Assembly (NCBI RefSeq): GCF_040054535.1
Contig: NC_090778.1
Location: 13,547,501-13,611,500 of the forward strand
DNA: 64,000 bases
Source: Antennarius striatus
Lineage: Eukaryota > Chordata > Actinopteri > Lophiiformes > Antennariidae
Reading direction: 5' to 3'
Made by a program: the position numbers and the translations under genes. The notes under the pieces were generated by a model. It was not told the DNA's origin. It made no database searches and saw only the letters and a program-made list of their open reading frames with translations. Shown here piece by piece: positions 1-24,934 of this stretch. Numbering within the stretch: position 1 is the stretch's first letter; each line of letters opens with the position of its first letter.

Positions 1-173
1 CCATTTAAATCTCTAATAGAACACTAATTTAATAAATTGCAGCATTATTGAAGGAAACACTGAAGAAAAATTACTGATCAAGTTAAGCTATTTAATTATT
101 TAGCAGTGGCTTTCATCTAAATGGAAAGTGCGGCACAGAATTGCATGTTTGTGTGGTCATCTGTGTGCACCTG

Positions 174-399
<226 letters not shown>

Positions 400-503
400 G
401 GTATGAGTAAGACAATAGACAGCCAGTGGGCCTATGAAGACAGTATCGTGGTGATCTACTGCCCCCCTCTGGTGTATTTAAGTTACTGCAAAAACTTGGA
501 CTT

Positions 504-618
504 TCATTCATTTCCTGACCGCTTCATCCGATTGCACGGGTCACGGGGTGCTGGAGCCCAGCTGTCACTGGGCGTGAGGCGGGGGACACTCCGGGCGCTA
601 CGCCAGTGCACCGCAGAG

Positions 619-664
<46 letters not shown>

Positions 665-834
665 TCCTAGAGGCAATTTGGAACGGCCAAATAACCTGAA
701 GTTCATGTTTTTGGGTGTGGGAGGAGGGCGGAGAGCCCACGTGGGCACGGGAAGAACATGCAAACTCCACACCAAGCGGGACTCGAACCCAGACCTACCT
801 AGTTGTGCGGCGACAGCGCTACCCACTGCCGCCC
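504..834 (-). mobile_element. tRNA-headed SINE, family A, with internal (CA)n
   Basis: Reverse-oriented copy. The head (right end) has the B-box-like sequence GGACTCGAACCC in reverse at 778-789 and the phrase GCGCTACCCACTGCC. The middle has AACATGCAAACTCC, shared by all copies. A (CA)n run sits at 621-661. Flanks AAAACTTGGACTT (491-503) and AAAAGCTTTGACTT (835-848) look like an imperfect target-site duplication. Confidence 0.75.
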
Positions 835-2061
835 AAAAGCTTTGACTTCTCATACTAAAAACGAACTGTGGTCTCTACCGCCCCCTGGTGTCTAACAGTG
901 AAACAGGAGAAATGTACTTGTATCAGACGCATCAAAGTTCTCAGTTTGTAAAACACTTTTTGAATATAAAAACCCAATTATTGTTGAATTCATTCCTTAA
1001 ACAGTAATTACTTAGAAATGTAATCGTGCAAGAGTTATATTGAGACAGGATGGAAAAGAGTTTGGGTAAGCGGAGCTTTCCATGGTGCTGATCTTGGTTC
1101 TCATACTATTTTCATTTCCTTTCTCCCCAACTACGGTGGGAATATATAAGGCCAATTGTTCCAAACTGTGATTTTGCAGCTGAATAGCAGCATAAAAAAA
1201 TAAGTAGCTTTTATCTATGGGTGACAGGTTGACTGGTATCACAATTTTGCACAGATACAGTATGAATATAAAGGTGTGTGCTGTCCATATCTAACTGGTA
1301 AAGGAAGACAAACACATAGTCTAAGAAACTTCACAGTCTTGACCAATGTACTTATTCTTAACAAAGATGTGGGCCAAATAAATAAAAGATTTTGTTAATA
1401 GCAATAACAAGTAGTACTGATTTACTGACGATTGTCACCACATCAGCCCCATCACTGTCACACATTTGTCTCTGACTTAACTATGCATTTTATCTCTTAA
1501 TATTTAATGTCCTGCCTCTTCCTCCAGCTATCCACTAACTTGTTGCTCCCACCATTTCCCATCACCTGACCAACCCCGGACCCCTTCACACCTGCTTCCT
1601 TAAGAGCCTTACACACTTTCATCAGATGATCTAACATGTTTGTTTGTCCTTCCCTCTGCCTCTGTTATTCTTGCCATTTTGGACCCTTGTACCTGATACT
1701 TAATCAGAATTTTTTTTCTTTTTACCCCATATGCTGTGTGTCCGAACTGATCTCACAATGTGTGATAATCAACATTTAACTTCCTCTCTGAGTAATTTCA
1801 TGAGCAGAAAAGAATGATAACTTGATAACTTGAGTTTGATGACATGGCTGTCTGCTTAACATTTGTAATGACAGTGGTTTTACATGATGACTGCAACACA
1901 TGACTACGTGCCACACACATGAAAATATTTAATAATGTCTACAATTGCTGTATTGTTTGGAAAAGAAGTAAATATTTTATTGATATTTTTAAGGCTGTAG
2001 AGAATATGTGAGCAGAAATGTTTGAGCATAACACCAAAGGAAGTATACAGAGACTCTAGAG

Positions 2062-2603
2062 CAGGGGCGACAAACTCATTTTCACCAAGGGCCACATTAG
2101 CATAATGGCTGTCCTTAAAGTGTCAGATGTAAAGTATAAAGTAACTTTAAGTTATGTAAAAATAAATAAAATAATGTAAAATAGAATGAGTAACGAGGGA
2201 TTAAAGTAATCCTTAATGTTAAATAACTGAATTTATTACTTATTGAAGTTACTAACTTTACAGTGACACTGAAAAAAATGTTTCATTATTGCTCTGTTAT
2301 AACATAAATCCTCTTCATTTGTCAGGTTATGAGACCCACAGAACTCCATCAATAAAGTATCAAACTATCCAAGTGAATAAAGAAAAATAACATCACACAC
2401 AAGTCAAGACATTAACTTCATTCAAAACCTTTTTGTCGGTTTTAAATAGGCTTAATTACTGCATTGTGGGAATTGTAGTTTTGTTCAAAGCACACTTTTG
2501 ACCTATTTATTTTTAGAAACTCTTATCTTTATGCTCTGGCAGATTGCATAAAATGATGTAGTGGGCCACATGTGGCCCCCGGGCCTTGAGTTTGACACAT
2601 GGG
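2062..2603. mobile_element. Non-autonomous hAT-type transposon with perfect 8-bp duplication
   Basis: 542 bp between two copies of CTCTAGAG (2054-2061 and 2604-2611). The left end CAGGGGCGACAAACTCA and the right end (reverse CCCATGTGTCAAACTCA) are imperfect terminal inverted repeats sharing CAAACTCA. Inside each end is a GGGCCACAT / ATGTGGCCCC pair. An 8-bp duplication and CAGGGG termini are hAT hallmarks. It has no coding capacity. Confidence 0.8.
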
Positions 2604-3111
2604 CTCTAGAGTATCCTTCTGAGCACATTTGACTATCTATACACACCTGTATGTGTATACAAAGCATTACTGTACATCAGGGGTGCCACAGTCAAATCCA
2701 TGGAGGGCCAAAAAAACAAATTTGCTACAAGCCGAGGGCCGGACTGATTCAATGTTCATTAAAACATATTGAAATGAACAAAGCCTACTGAACCAAGAGC
2801 TAACACAGTGTATATTATCTAATGATTAAATAAATAAAGCAATATTTTGTTGTGGCTTTGTCAGTAACTTCAAGGGGAAACATTTTCAACAAGGAAACAG
2901 CAAAACTTAAATATCCCTCAAAAATAAAATATATTCCTTAATATCAGGATAAATGCATAAGTGAAATTACATGCTTTATAAACTAAAAATACATTATTGT
3001 GCATGCATTATTGCATTCACAATAATAACATTGTGCATACACAATAATAATGCATTATTGTGCAAAATCTTTAAAAAAAAAATTTGTGCTACGATCCTAC
3101 CAATTATTGTG

Positions 3112-3112
3112 G

Positions 3113-3146
<34 letters not shown>

Positions 3147-3162
3147 GTATTATTATTATTAC

Positions 3163-3198
<36 letters not shown>
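3112..3198. repeat. (ATT)n microsatellite
   Basis: ATT/TTA trinucleotide array with two ACGT interruptions, inside the second hAT-type element. Confidence 0.95.
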
Positions 3199-3453
3199 TA
3201 AAAATGATTGTGCTGCTCTACGATCCTACCAATCACTGCTTTCAAATAGTAAAATTAAAAAAAATTAAATCAGTCGTATCCTTTCTCATGGCTCTTACCT
3301 TCAAGTTTCCCTGAGTCCATTCAACTGAAATAAATATAAATAAAACGAAATACAAAAATCTATGACACAATGACAAAACAATACTTCCTTCAAAGATACA
3401 TCGTGTCTTGTAGAAAGAAATTTAAAAATTTAACTGAATTTTAAACTGAACAA

Positions 3454-3741
3454 TTACTCCTCTGTGATTCTCACTTGTCTGAGACTGACCCAGATATTTG
3501 ATGGAGTCTCATTTTTTCTGTTCCGAGTCAGGCTCTGAGCTGAGGAAACTCTCAGGATGGAGTGAAGGAGTTTATCCGTCAGACGGCGGATAAACGTGTG
3601 TGAGGTTTTGTTCAGCTTCATCAGAGAGAACAATTGTTCACACAGGTCTGTGCTATGAAACACAGAGAGCGTCCGAGCAGCTTGGATGCACAGCTGGAGC
3701 ACTGCATCGGGGATGAAACGTGCAAACTTAGCAGAAGACAC
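3454..3741 (-). pseudogene. hAT transposase C-terminal fragment
   Basis: A 95-codon open stretch on the minus strand. It reads STDLCEQLFSLMKLNKTSHT followed by RRLTDKLLHSILRVSS, which matches the hAT dimerisation region as found in GTF2IRD2- and ZBED-type domesticated or autonomous transposases (CEQLFS.MK, then RLTDE.L...LR). No DDE-fold catalytic part or zinc finger is present here. It fits the surrounding hAT terminal sequences. Not a host gene. Confidence 0.6.
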
Positions 3742-3895
3742 ACAGGTTTACCTTTTACCTCTTTGAACATGTACTCTGACCCCCACCTGGCTTGAAACCC
3801 CCTGCTTTCAGAGTCCAACCTTCCTTTTAGCAATTTTTGATGAGGGGAGTAGCTAAATTCAACCTCCACTCTGACACTGTAATGACTGCTTGATT

Positions 3896-4206
3896 CACTG
3901 TCGCGGGTCACGGGGAGCTGGAGCCTATCCCAGCCGACTCAGGGCGTGAGGCGGGGCAAACTCCTGGCCAGTGCACCGCGGAGCCACACAGGGACACAGA
4001 CAACCGCACAGGCACACACTCATTCCTTCAGTCAATTTGGAATGGCCAATTAACCTGAAGCGCATGTTTATGGAAATGGGAGGAAGCCAGAGAACCCAGA
4101 GAGAACCCACGCAGACACGGGGAGAACATGCAAACTCCTCACAGAGCGGAACGCAAACCCGAAACTGCCTTGCTGTGCGGTGCTACCCACTGCGCCACCG
4201 TGACAC
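3896..4206 (-). mobile_element. SINE family A copy nested in a hAT-type element
   Basis: Reverse copy running from the TCACGGGGAGCTGGAGCC tail region to the head GTGCTACCCACTGCGCCACC at 4181-4200. It retains the shared AACATGCAAACTCC and AATTAACCTGAAGCGCATG stretches. It interrupts the hAT-type element, so it is younger than that element. Confidence 0.75.
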
Positions 4207-4607
4207 CCTGCTGATAAACAATGAAACCCAAAGCCTGCTTGATGCGCTGCAGTGACTTCCGTTACCGTTGATTTGTGGGGAATGTAGTTTTGGTCAGTGC
4301 AAAACAACAGTGGGCCAATGTGGCCTACGGGACGGTTCTAATAGTAATAAAAAATCATCTGGCGGGCCATAAATAATTCCTCACGGGCCAGATCTGAACC
4401 GCATGCCTTGATTTTGAAATATGTGCTGTATGTCATATAGTTTTTAGCCATGTCTGGGATGCTATAGAGAAGAAATTACAAGGTAAAATAACATGTGGAA
4501 TCTTACAAATCTTAAGAGGACACAGAGGCACACAGGGAAGGCTGACCTTAGACTGTATGGATGAGTCAGGTCAGAGGTCAGAGTTCATGGTTCAGAGTCT
4601 GGGAATA

Positions 4608-4762
<155 letters not shown>

Positions 4763-5007
4763 ACAGAGAGGGACAGAGGTTGATTACTGATATATTTAAC
4801 AGTTCAAACTGCAGGTGAAGAGCACTGTAGATCACAGTCTTGTAGATCAAATTCATTCCATGTGAGAATGGTTGTATTATGTCCTTATTTAATGTCAGCA
4901 TCACTGACAAGTTAAACTGGACACTATGTTAACACTACTTTACTGTAGGCTGTAATATATTGTGTTCTGTACTTTAAATCATCTCAGAGTCTCTGGCTTA
5001 TATATGG

Positions 5008-5057
5008 AACATGTCCATCCGTCCGTCCATCCATCCATCCATCCATCCATTCATCCT
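5008..5057. repeat. (ATCC)n microsatellite
   Basis: CATCC/GTCC tetranucleotide run. Confidence 0.9.
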
Positions 5058-5394
5058 TTATTTTGTAGTCAACTCCTTCCATAAAATAACAGTTAACCAA
5101 CTAAGTTGGCATCTATGGTCAGAACTGTTTATCAAGCAAGTTTTTTCTCTACAGATTCAGTGGCTACGAAACACGTCGCTACATAACAAACACTCCAAAT
5201 GGTAAATGTTTGTACTTATTTAGTGTCTACAGAAAGATGTCGGGCATGATGGACCTTCTTCCAGTTGATATTTATAGAACAGTCTCTGATGGCCGTGAGC
5301 ACACATAAAATAGACTACTGTGATTGGTCCAGACTGAACACATGATAGTAGTATTGAGGTTTATTCTTCACTGCACATTTCTTTCCCATAAGAT

Positions 5395-5660
5395 GAATGA
5401 ATGAATGTACAGGTCATGGGTACTAGCTATGGGCAAGAGGCAGGGTAGATTCCAGATAAAACTCCAGCTCATCGCAGGACAAACATTAACAAACATTCAC
5501 GCTGACACTCAGACCTACGGGCAATTTACAGCAACCACTTCATGTCAGTCTCATGTTTTTGGTGGCAGGAAGCAGCTTGACCTCCCAGACAGAACCCACA
5601 TAGACGCACATTCAAACATGAATTTTCAGCCATTTGGTGAAGCTATGCTGCCAGTTGCAA
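5395..5660 (-). mobile_element. Old, diverged SINE family A copy
   Basis: Begins with GAATGAATGAATG (tail in reverse) and keeps CAGGGTAGATTCCAG, ACCTACGGGCAATTTA and AGAACCCACATAGACGCA in the order of the better copies, but is strongly diverged; the head is missing or unrecognisable. Confidence 0.5.
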
Positions 5661-6615
5661 AAAAAAAAAAAAAGACTGTAAAGTTAATAATTAATACAGA
5701 TAGATACATACTAATCTAAATAAATGTAAATGTTATATCAGTGGTTTAACTGAACAGTGCTTCAAAAAAAATCAGAGACATTTTGCACTTTAAATAAGAT
5801 CACAAACTGCATAAAATGATAATTGCTTGTTAATAAATGCAGAACGATATAAACCTTTGTGCTTCACAACATAGTATTTGTATGATTTACCCAAAAACTG
5901 TTCATATCTGATATCAACGTAACATTTTGCAGCTATACTGTAGGCTCTGAAATGGATTCTCAGCTTTCAGTAATTGGTCTTGATGTATTTCAGTTTGTTA
6001 CAGAGCTTAACAGACATTTGACATAATATGAAATAGTAGCTCAACTCAACTGTTTCTCAAGAAATGTTTTTCGAGGCATGATGCTATTAGACCAAAAGAA
6101 GAAGAAATAAGCTAAAACAGGAAGCATTTTTTAAAAATGTTATTCATAGGTGGTATTAGTATACTGTTGGAATTAAGATTGAAGATGCTGAGAGCTTCAG
6201 ATACTGCTGTTGAATGATACCTCCTGACTGTCTCTTTATTTCCTGTCAACATGCAAATATAAATACATAAACAAAAACATTTTTTCACAGTAATTGTTGT
6301 TTCATACTACCTTACCATTTAACACTAAGCTCACTTTGAATTGATCTTTGCTTTATATTTATACTGTACGTTATCTTTCACAAATGAATTAATTGATCTG
6401 CTGCAGCCTCCAAGACAGAATATAAATAAATAATAATACTGTATAATAAAATTACCTTAAAATCATCCTCAATTCTACACCAATCATCTTGTTTTTATTT
6501 CTTAATATTTTTAATTAAAGGTGACTTTTACTTTTACACAGTCCAATTTTTTTTTTTTAAATGTGTGTTTTTTTGTGTGTGAGCTCATCGCCGTGGGTTT
6601 TGGGTGAAACCTCAC

Positions 6616-19155
<12,540 letters not shown>

Positions 19156-20269
19156 AGTTTGGTGAGCAGTGGTCGTTATGTTCCCCGGTGCACTTGCAGA
19201 AAAATTTAAAAAAAAAAAAAAAAAGACAGCAACCAAATTAAAAAAAAAAAAAAAAAAATCAGTAAAGAGACGTGGAGAAACCCACGGAATCGAGAAGCCT
19301 GCAAAACGCCATGAAACGAGATTTAAAGACGAGGTTCGAGCCGTGGGAGAGTCGACTCCATTGCAACGTCAGGTCCTGGTAGCTCCTGCATCAAGGTGTC
19401 TCTGCTCCGAGGCTAAATCAAACACAATGTGAGGATGCGGAGCGGGACGACGCGGTTCGCCACAGCATCCATTGGCTGCTCCCCCCCCCCCCTACCCCAC
19501 CTCGCTTCAAAAGAAAAGATCAGCTGCTCAGCAGCAGCTTGGCAGGAGCTGCTGGTTCTAAAGGTGCCGTGTGGACTGGACGCAGGTACTCCCTGTCTCC
19601 CCTGGCAGCAGCTGCATCCAGGTTCGTTCCCACCACACCGACATGTTTCCTGTCAATCAAACCCACAGCAACAGCGTCGCATCGCCCAGGCGCCGCCGTG
19701 GAGGGGCCGCTCTCGCGAGAGTGGAGCTCGGTGTGGACGGTAGAGGTGTTTCAGGCAAGTCCCCAGGATGGTTGAGAGGTAACCAGAGGAGAGACACACA
19801 CACGTGTTCTGGAAGGGAAAAGCTTTAGGTTTGCAGGTCCAATCAATTAAAAAAAAAAATTCAAGTGTCTCAAATCATGGTAAGATAAAGGAGCATAATT
19901 AGGAACTGCTACAAAATTATTTTAAGTAGTTGTGCCACCCTCAGTATAAGTTTTAAATTGACATTTTCAGTAAAAGTAAAATCTAAAGGAATTTAGATTT
20001 GATTATGCAATTTCCTCCGGGATTAATAAAGTATCTATCTATCTATAATTGTAGGACAAACCTACATACTTCTTACTTGTTTTAATTGTTTGATTAGTCA
20101 TCAGTTACTTCATCACAACAGGGATTACATTATTTTGTAAGGTCTCCATGACATCTGAAAACCAATCATTATTGTTGCGAAATACTATGTAAACACGTTG
20201 TGTGAGAAATCCCACCAAAAAGAGGGCTCATAACGGATTTCCATCATGAAGCAGGTGGGGAGACACTGC

Positions 20270-20270
<1 letters not shown>

Positions 20271-20367
<97 letters not shown>
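20271..20367. repeat. (ATT)n microsatellite, left array
   Basis: About 97 bp of pure TTA/ATT immediately left of a truncated SINE. Confidence 0.97.
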
Positions 20368-20368
<1 letters not shown>

Positions 20369-20490
20369 CGCGGTACACTGGCGTCGTGCCCGGAGTGTCC
20401 CCCGCCTCACGCCCTGAGACTGCCGGGATAGGCACCGGCTCCCCCGAGACCTGCGTTAGCGGATAAAGCGGGTTGGAAGATGACTGACTG
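20369..20490 (+). mobile_element. SINE family A 3' fragment between two ATT arrays
   Basis: CGCGGTACACTGGCGTCGTG, CCGCCTCACGCCCTGAGACT, CGGGATAGGCACCGGCTCC and GCGGATAAAGCGGGTTGGAA, the distal half of family A, ending in GACTGACTG and running into the right-hand ATT array. Confidence 0.7.
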
Positions 20491-20509
20491 ATTATTATTA
20501 TTATTATTA

Positions 20510-20547
<38 letters not shown>

Positions 20548-20550
20548 GTT

Positions 20551-20592
<42 letters not shown>
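20491..20592. repeat. (ATT)n then (GTT)n microsatellite, right array
   Basis: ATT units (20491-20547) changing to GTT/TTG units (20548-20592). Confidence 0.95.
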
Positions 20593-20762
20593 ATGAATGT
20601 TGTTGTTCTTGCTTTCTCTTTCCTACAGCCAGATTTGGTTCCAGCCTGGCCTAGAAGGCTACGTCAGTCATTCGCACCATGAACTGTATTCTTCTCAGTC
20701 CTAAAATAACTAATGCAAGGTCTGAATTTTTTTTCTCATGTTTTCTACTCATCACTTTTTAT

Positions 20763-20941
20763 AGTGGACAAATTGTCCAAAATTGCCCGCCCAAAAGGAT
20801 CATATGGAGCGAACCGATTGGTTTTACGTCGTGACGTTTCACGCAGACTTCACACAGGAACGCGCCAAGCACGAGAAGAAGCAGACGCATTGTGGAAGTG
20901 ACAAAATACTATTTTGTACGTGAATTCGCTGTTATAGGAAC
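20763..20941 (+). promoter_or_regulatory. Putative rfc5 proximal promoter and 5' leader
   Basis: Just upstream of the rfc5 ATG, a short TATA-less stretch holds an inverted CCAAT box (ATTGG, 20817-20821), a CRE-like GTGACGTT (20831-20838) and GCGCCAAG (20862-20869), one base off the reverse E2F core GCGCCAAA. E2F plus CCAAT sites are usual for S-phase replication genes. The motifs are seen; promoter activity is inferred. Confidence 0.45.
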
Positions 20942-23900
20942 ATGGCTTCTTCAAATAAAGCTCAACAGACCAGAAATCTACCGTGGTAAGTTAAGAGTCT
21001 TTGTGGTAGGGTAAACAATTATTGACGTAGCTCGTTAGCTACCTAACCTGGCGATGAACAGTCAACACAGCAGTTAGCTTACAGGTCAGATGGATGGCGT
21101 CTGTGTGTTTACCAATAACACCATGCTGTGTGTTATTCGTAGTTTTAATACGAGCAACATGTGTGCATGTCAAGTTAATCGTTTACCACCAGAAAATATG
21201 CATTACTAGATCAGTAATAACGGATGATTATGTTTACTCCCTCTTTAGGGTAGAAAAATACAGACCACAGAAACTTGATGATCTAATCTCACACAAAGAC
21301 ATCCTAAGCACCAGTAAGTGGACTTCCTGAATAAACTCATGTCAGCACAGAGGGCTTTGTCATGTACTCTTTCCACTCTTAAGTAATAAATGTATTGAAT
21401 TTGTGCCGGAATAAGTATCTTTGGTGTTTGTCTTTTATACTTTACAGATGATATGAAATCCCCAAATCCTGTAATGTTTTTTTTGTTGTTGTTTAAATTG
21501 TTATTCCATCCAAAGGACAATATCATAGTGATACTCTTTCCTTTGTTTTCATGCCCTTAGTCCAGAGATTTATTAGTGAAGACAAACTTCCCCATCTCCT
21601 GTTTTATGGCCCCCCTGGAACTGGAAAAACGTCCACCATTCTGGCCTGTGCCAGGCAGCTGTACAAGGACAAGGAGTTCAACTCCATGGTGTTGGAGGTA
21701 CACTACAACTCCTCATTTCATTTTGTTTGTGTTGTTAGATCTTCTGCTTGTTTTTGTAACTCAGTGCTTGAGCGATGTTAATGCTTTTGGATTGGATTGT
21801 TGATTGTTTGCAGCTAAATGCATCTGATGACAGAGGAATTGATGTTGTTCGAGGCCCAATTCTTAGCTTTGCCAGCACTAGGACCATCTTTAAGTAAGAC
21901 TAAATACAAGCCTAAAATAACTGTCAGATAAATAATTTCAAGAAAAACTCAACTACAAGAGGACTTATTTGAATGTATGCTTTTTTTTGTCTATTCTCCC
22001 TTTGTCCTAAAGGAAGGGCTTCAAGTTGGTGATCCTGGATGAGGCTGATGCTATGACCCAGGATGCCCAGAATGCATTGCGGCGAGGTAAAAACCACCTG
22101 TTCGGTTGGGCATCGCCCACTGTGAGCCTGATGTCAACATGATTCCCGATGAATTAAAGTGAATCTGTTTGTGTACCTTAGTAGAGTTTTACAATAATAT
22201 CTGACTTAAGACTTCTCTATAGATTTAGTTAAACTGGGGCCTTGTATCTTGCTACAGTTGAGTGATAATTAACATTTGTGTTTATTGATTTCATATTGTT
22301 TCTTCTGTAGTCCTATTACATTGATCTCTAACTTCTGATCATTTGTGCTCCCATCTCTCATGCTCTCTCTGTTTATTTCTCCCACTCCCTCTCTTTCCCT
22401 CCTCATCTCAGTGATTGAGAAGTTTACAGAAAATACACGATTTTGTCTCATCTGCAACTACCTGTCCAAGATCATCCCAGCCCTCCAGTCACGTTGCACC
22501 AGGTTTCGCTTTGGCCCACTGTCCCCAGACCAGATGATCCCTCGCCTGGAACATGTAATCCAGCAGGAGAGGTGAGTGGGGAATGTGTGAGAAGAGATTT
22601 TAAGCTCCTATGTGCAAATAGCAGGTTTAATGTGGACAGAGGCCTGAATTCAGATTAGATAACTGTAAAATCAAGTCTGGCATTTTAAAATTAGTTTTTG
22701 AGACGTTTTTCACACATTCAAGACGTACATCATCTATAGATTGACAAAGTCAATCTTGTTGCAACAGCATTGACATCACTCCAGATGGAATGAAGGCCAT
22801 TGTGACATTATCGTCAGGTGACATGAGAAGATCACTCAACATACTGCAGGTACAACCCCGAGACCTTCTTCATCAAGCTGTGTTTGTGTTCATAATGGTT
22901 TAAAAACAGAAAGTAAAATGTATTACCCTTCTTATTTTATATTTCACCATCATGGAGAGGTTTGCTCCTCTGTGATTTCAGAGCACCAGCATGGCTTATG
23001 AAAAGGTGACAGAAGACACAGTTTACACCTGCACAGGTCACCCCCTTCGCTCCGATATAGCAAACATCCTCGACTGGTCCCTCAACAAGGACTTCACCTC
23101 GGCGTATAAGCGTATCCTTCACTGCTGGATTACTGTGCAGTAATCCTGCTGTATTTATGTTGTACAAGACAGGAGAAGACTATGACATCTAGCCACCCTT
23201 CATGTCATGTTCTTGCAACTCAACATTTTCTCAGAAATCCTCCAGCTCAAGACGTTGAAAGGTTTGGCCCTAAATGATATCCTGACTGAGGTTCACCTGC
23301 TCATACACAGAGGTAAAGCAGCACACAAAACTACAAAAGACCTCATCTGCAATTACTTGAAGGGAAAAAATGTTTTTCACAAAGTCAGACTTTAAGTATT
23401 TTTAGTGTTTTAAAGTAAGTATAGTCTGTTTTGTACTCGATTATATTACACTCCTTTTTTATATATATGTACACACAGTTACATTTTCATTATTTAGGCT
23501 ATCCTGTGACATAATGATGTCTACAGTTACACATTTTGATTTAGAATTTTTGATGTGATCCATTTTAGTCCCACTTTAATATAGCAACACTTGGGACAAA
23601 ACGGTTTCCCCCTTCTGTGCTGCAATTTTAGGTCGGTATCCGTTGATCTTTTTGCGGCCTCCAAATGTCTTCAGTAGCTGGAGGGGTGAAGTATCAGAAT
23701 GCTGTAATTTTTGTTTTGTCTTTCTCCGTCAAGTGGACTTTGCTCCAGCTATTCGGATCGGCCTGCTCATCAAACTAGCTGATGTGGAGTAAGTAAGATT
23801 GCTCTTTTCATCTTGTGAGCAAATTTAATATAAAAAATAAGAAAATACGTCTCATATAAGTGACTAAATAAGGAATCCGCATGTTGCTCATTAACCAGTC

Positions 23901-24017
23901 TTATGAAATGTCTTCAGGCACAGGCTGGCCTCAGGAACTGATGAGAAGATCCAGCTGAGCTCCATGGTTGCAGCCTTCCAGGCAGTGAGAGACCTGGTGG
24001 TCAGCGAGGCCTCATAG
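20942..24017 (+). CDS. rfc5: Replication factor C subunit 5 (clamp loader small subunit), complete
   Basis: AAA+ ATPase subunit of the RFC clamp loader that opens PCNA and places it on primed DNA; it also serves alternative loaders. Eleven coding exons: 20942-20985, 21249-21313, 21561-21697, 21814-21893, 22013-22086, 22412-22571, 22768-22849, 22982-23111, 23235-23312, 23734-23788, 23918-24017. They sum to 1005 nt, giving 334 aa plus TAG, close to the human 340 aa. Walker A is GPPGTGKT at residues 53-60, Walker B ILDEAD at 116-121, and the SRC arginine-finger motif is at 160-162. The N-terminus carries the RFC box ([14 protein letters not shown]). The ATG has a good context (A at -3, G at +4). 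A polyadenylation signal AATAAA lies at 24571. No frameshift or missing motif. Neighbours are ksr2 upstream, divergent, and wsb2 downstream, convergent. Confidence 0.97.
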
Positions 24018-24934
24018 ATCTAATACCCAGCTGAGGTCACAACACAAACCCCTGCTGGTGATTGCTGCCACTTCTGTTACAGTTGTATTCCTTTACAACA
24101 GAGCATTGTCTTTCACTGACTCCTCTATCATCCTGCAAGTTTGGAGCAAAATCATTCCTTTCCTGTGGCAGAGCTGAAAATACATACCGTCTTTTCAGTC
24201 AAACAGATGAATTCACTGATCAATGCATTCTCCTGTTGAAGCCTGTGGAATCAGTTTAGTGAAAAAACAGATACCCTAAAGTGGTCACTGTATGATTACC
24301 CACCATGGCTCCAGAGTTGATCGCAAAAGCAGAAACTAACGCTCACAGCCATCTGAATCACATCTATCTTTGTACAAACTGAGCAAATGGAAACCAGAAA
24401 AGACTTCTCCTTTAGACACCAGAGCTGGATTTGAAAAATAGAATTTTTTTACCAGTGAGATAGATGTAGTCAGTTTGTAAATACAAAATATACTATGATT
24501 AAAAATAACTGATCAAAAAGCACACAACTGTAAGAATGCAACTTAGACGTGAACATGTCTTTGAATGTTTAATAAAACTATTTCCTATGACTCCAGCATT
24601 GTATTAACAATGAACAAGTATCTGTACAGTAGTGGTCAATGTGCTGTTTTTGGAATGGTAAGCAAATTAAAAATACATGTGATATTTACACAATAAATAG
24701 TATAAAATTCAGATATTCAAGTTAAGCATGTGAACATCTAGTGTATGTGTTAAATTATGGTAGTAGTGCAATAAATGAAACCCCTAGCAGAGGAATGTTG
24801 CATCTACGGTATAATACAGTAAGAGATGCTGACTGCTAAATTAAGCTTTAAAGCATGTGAACACACATTTTATAATGAGATCATGTAGAACAATCACTGC
24901 CTGTAAATGTTAGCTATTGCATTGGCGTTCCTGT
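24018..24934. other. rfc5-wsb2 convergent 3' region
   Basis: The 917 bp between the rfc5 and wsb2 stop codons. It contains the rfc5 3' UTR with AATAAA at 24571. I saw no AATAAA on the minus strand here, so the wsb2 3' UTR may use a variant signal or overlap the rfc5 3' UTR. Confidence 0.6.
24571..24576 (+). promoter_or_regulatory. rfc5 polyadenylation signal
   Basis: Canonical AATAAA 554 nt after the rfc5 stop codon, the first such hexamer in the 3' region in this orientation. Confidence 0.7.

Larger units (their letters stand above)
2678..4425. mobile_element. Second hAT-type element, degraded, with transposase remnant and nested SINE
   Basis: The left end starts CAGGGGTGCCACAGTCAAA and is followed by GGAGGGCC and CGAGGGCCGG. 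The right end (about 4370-4425) mirrors it with GCGGGCCATAAA, CACGGGCCAGATC and GATTTTGAAATATGTG. The flanks CTGTACAT (2670-2677) and CTGTATGT (4426-4433) could be a decayed 8-bp duplication. It contains an ATT array, a hAT C-terminal reading frame on the minus strand and a later SINE insertion. Confidence 0.6.
19156..20762. other. ksr2-rfc5 divergent intergenic region
   Basis: A GC-rich, CpG-containing stretch about 19270-19750 (with a continuation inside ksr2 5' intron at 18540-18960) probably covers the ksr2 promoter and 5' UTR. Then come a tail-like GGGATTAATAAAGTATCTATC at 20013-20034, ATT arrays around a SINE piece, and a GTT array. No coding sequence seen. Confidence 0.5.

Noticed and set aside
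19429-19828. Three overlapping plus-strand frames (104, 78, 85 aa)
   Set aside because: Open frames in a GC-rich probable promoter/5' UTR; three frames open at once, and no homology.
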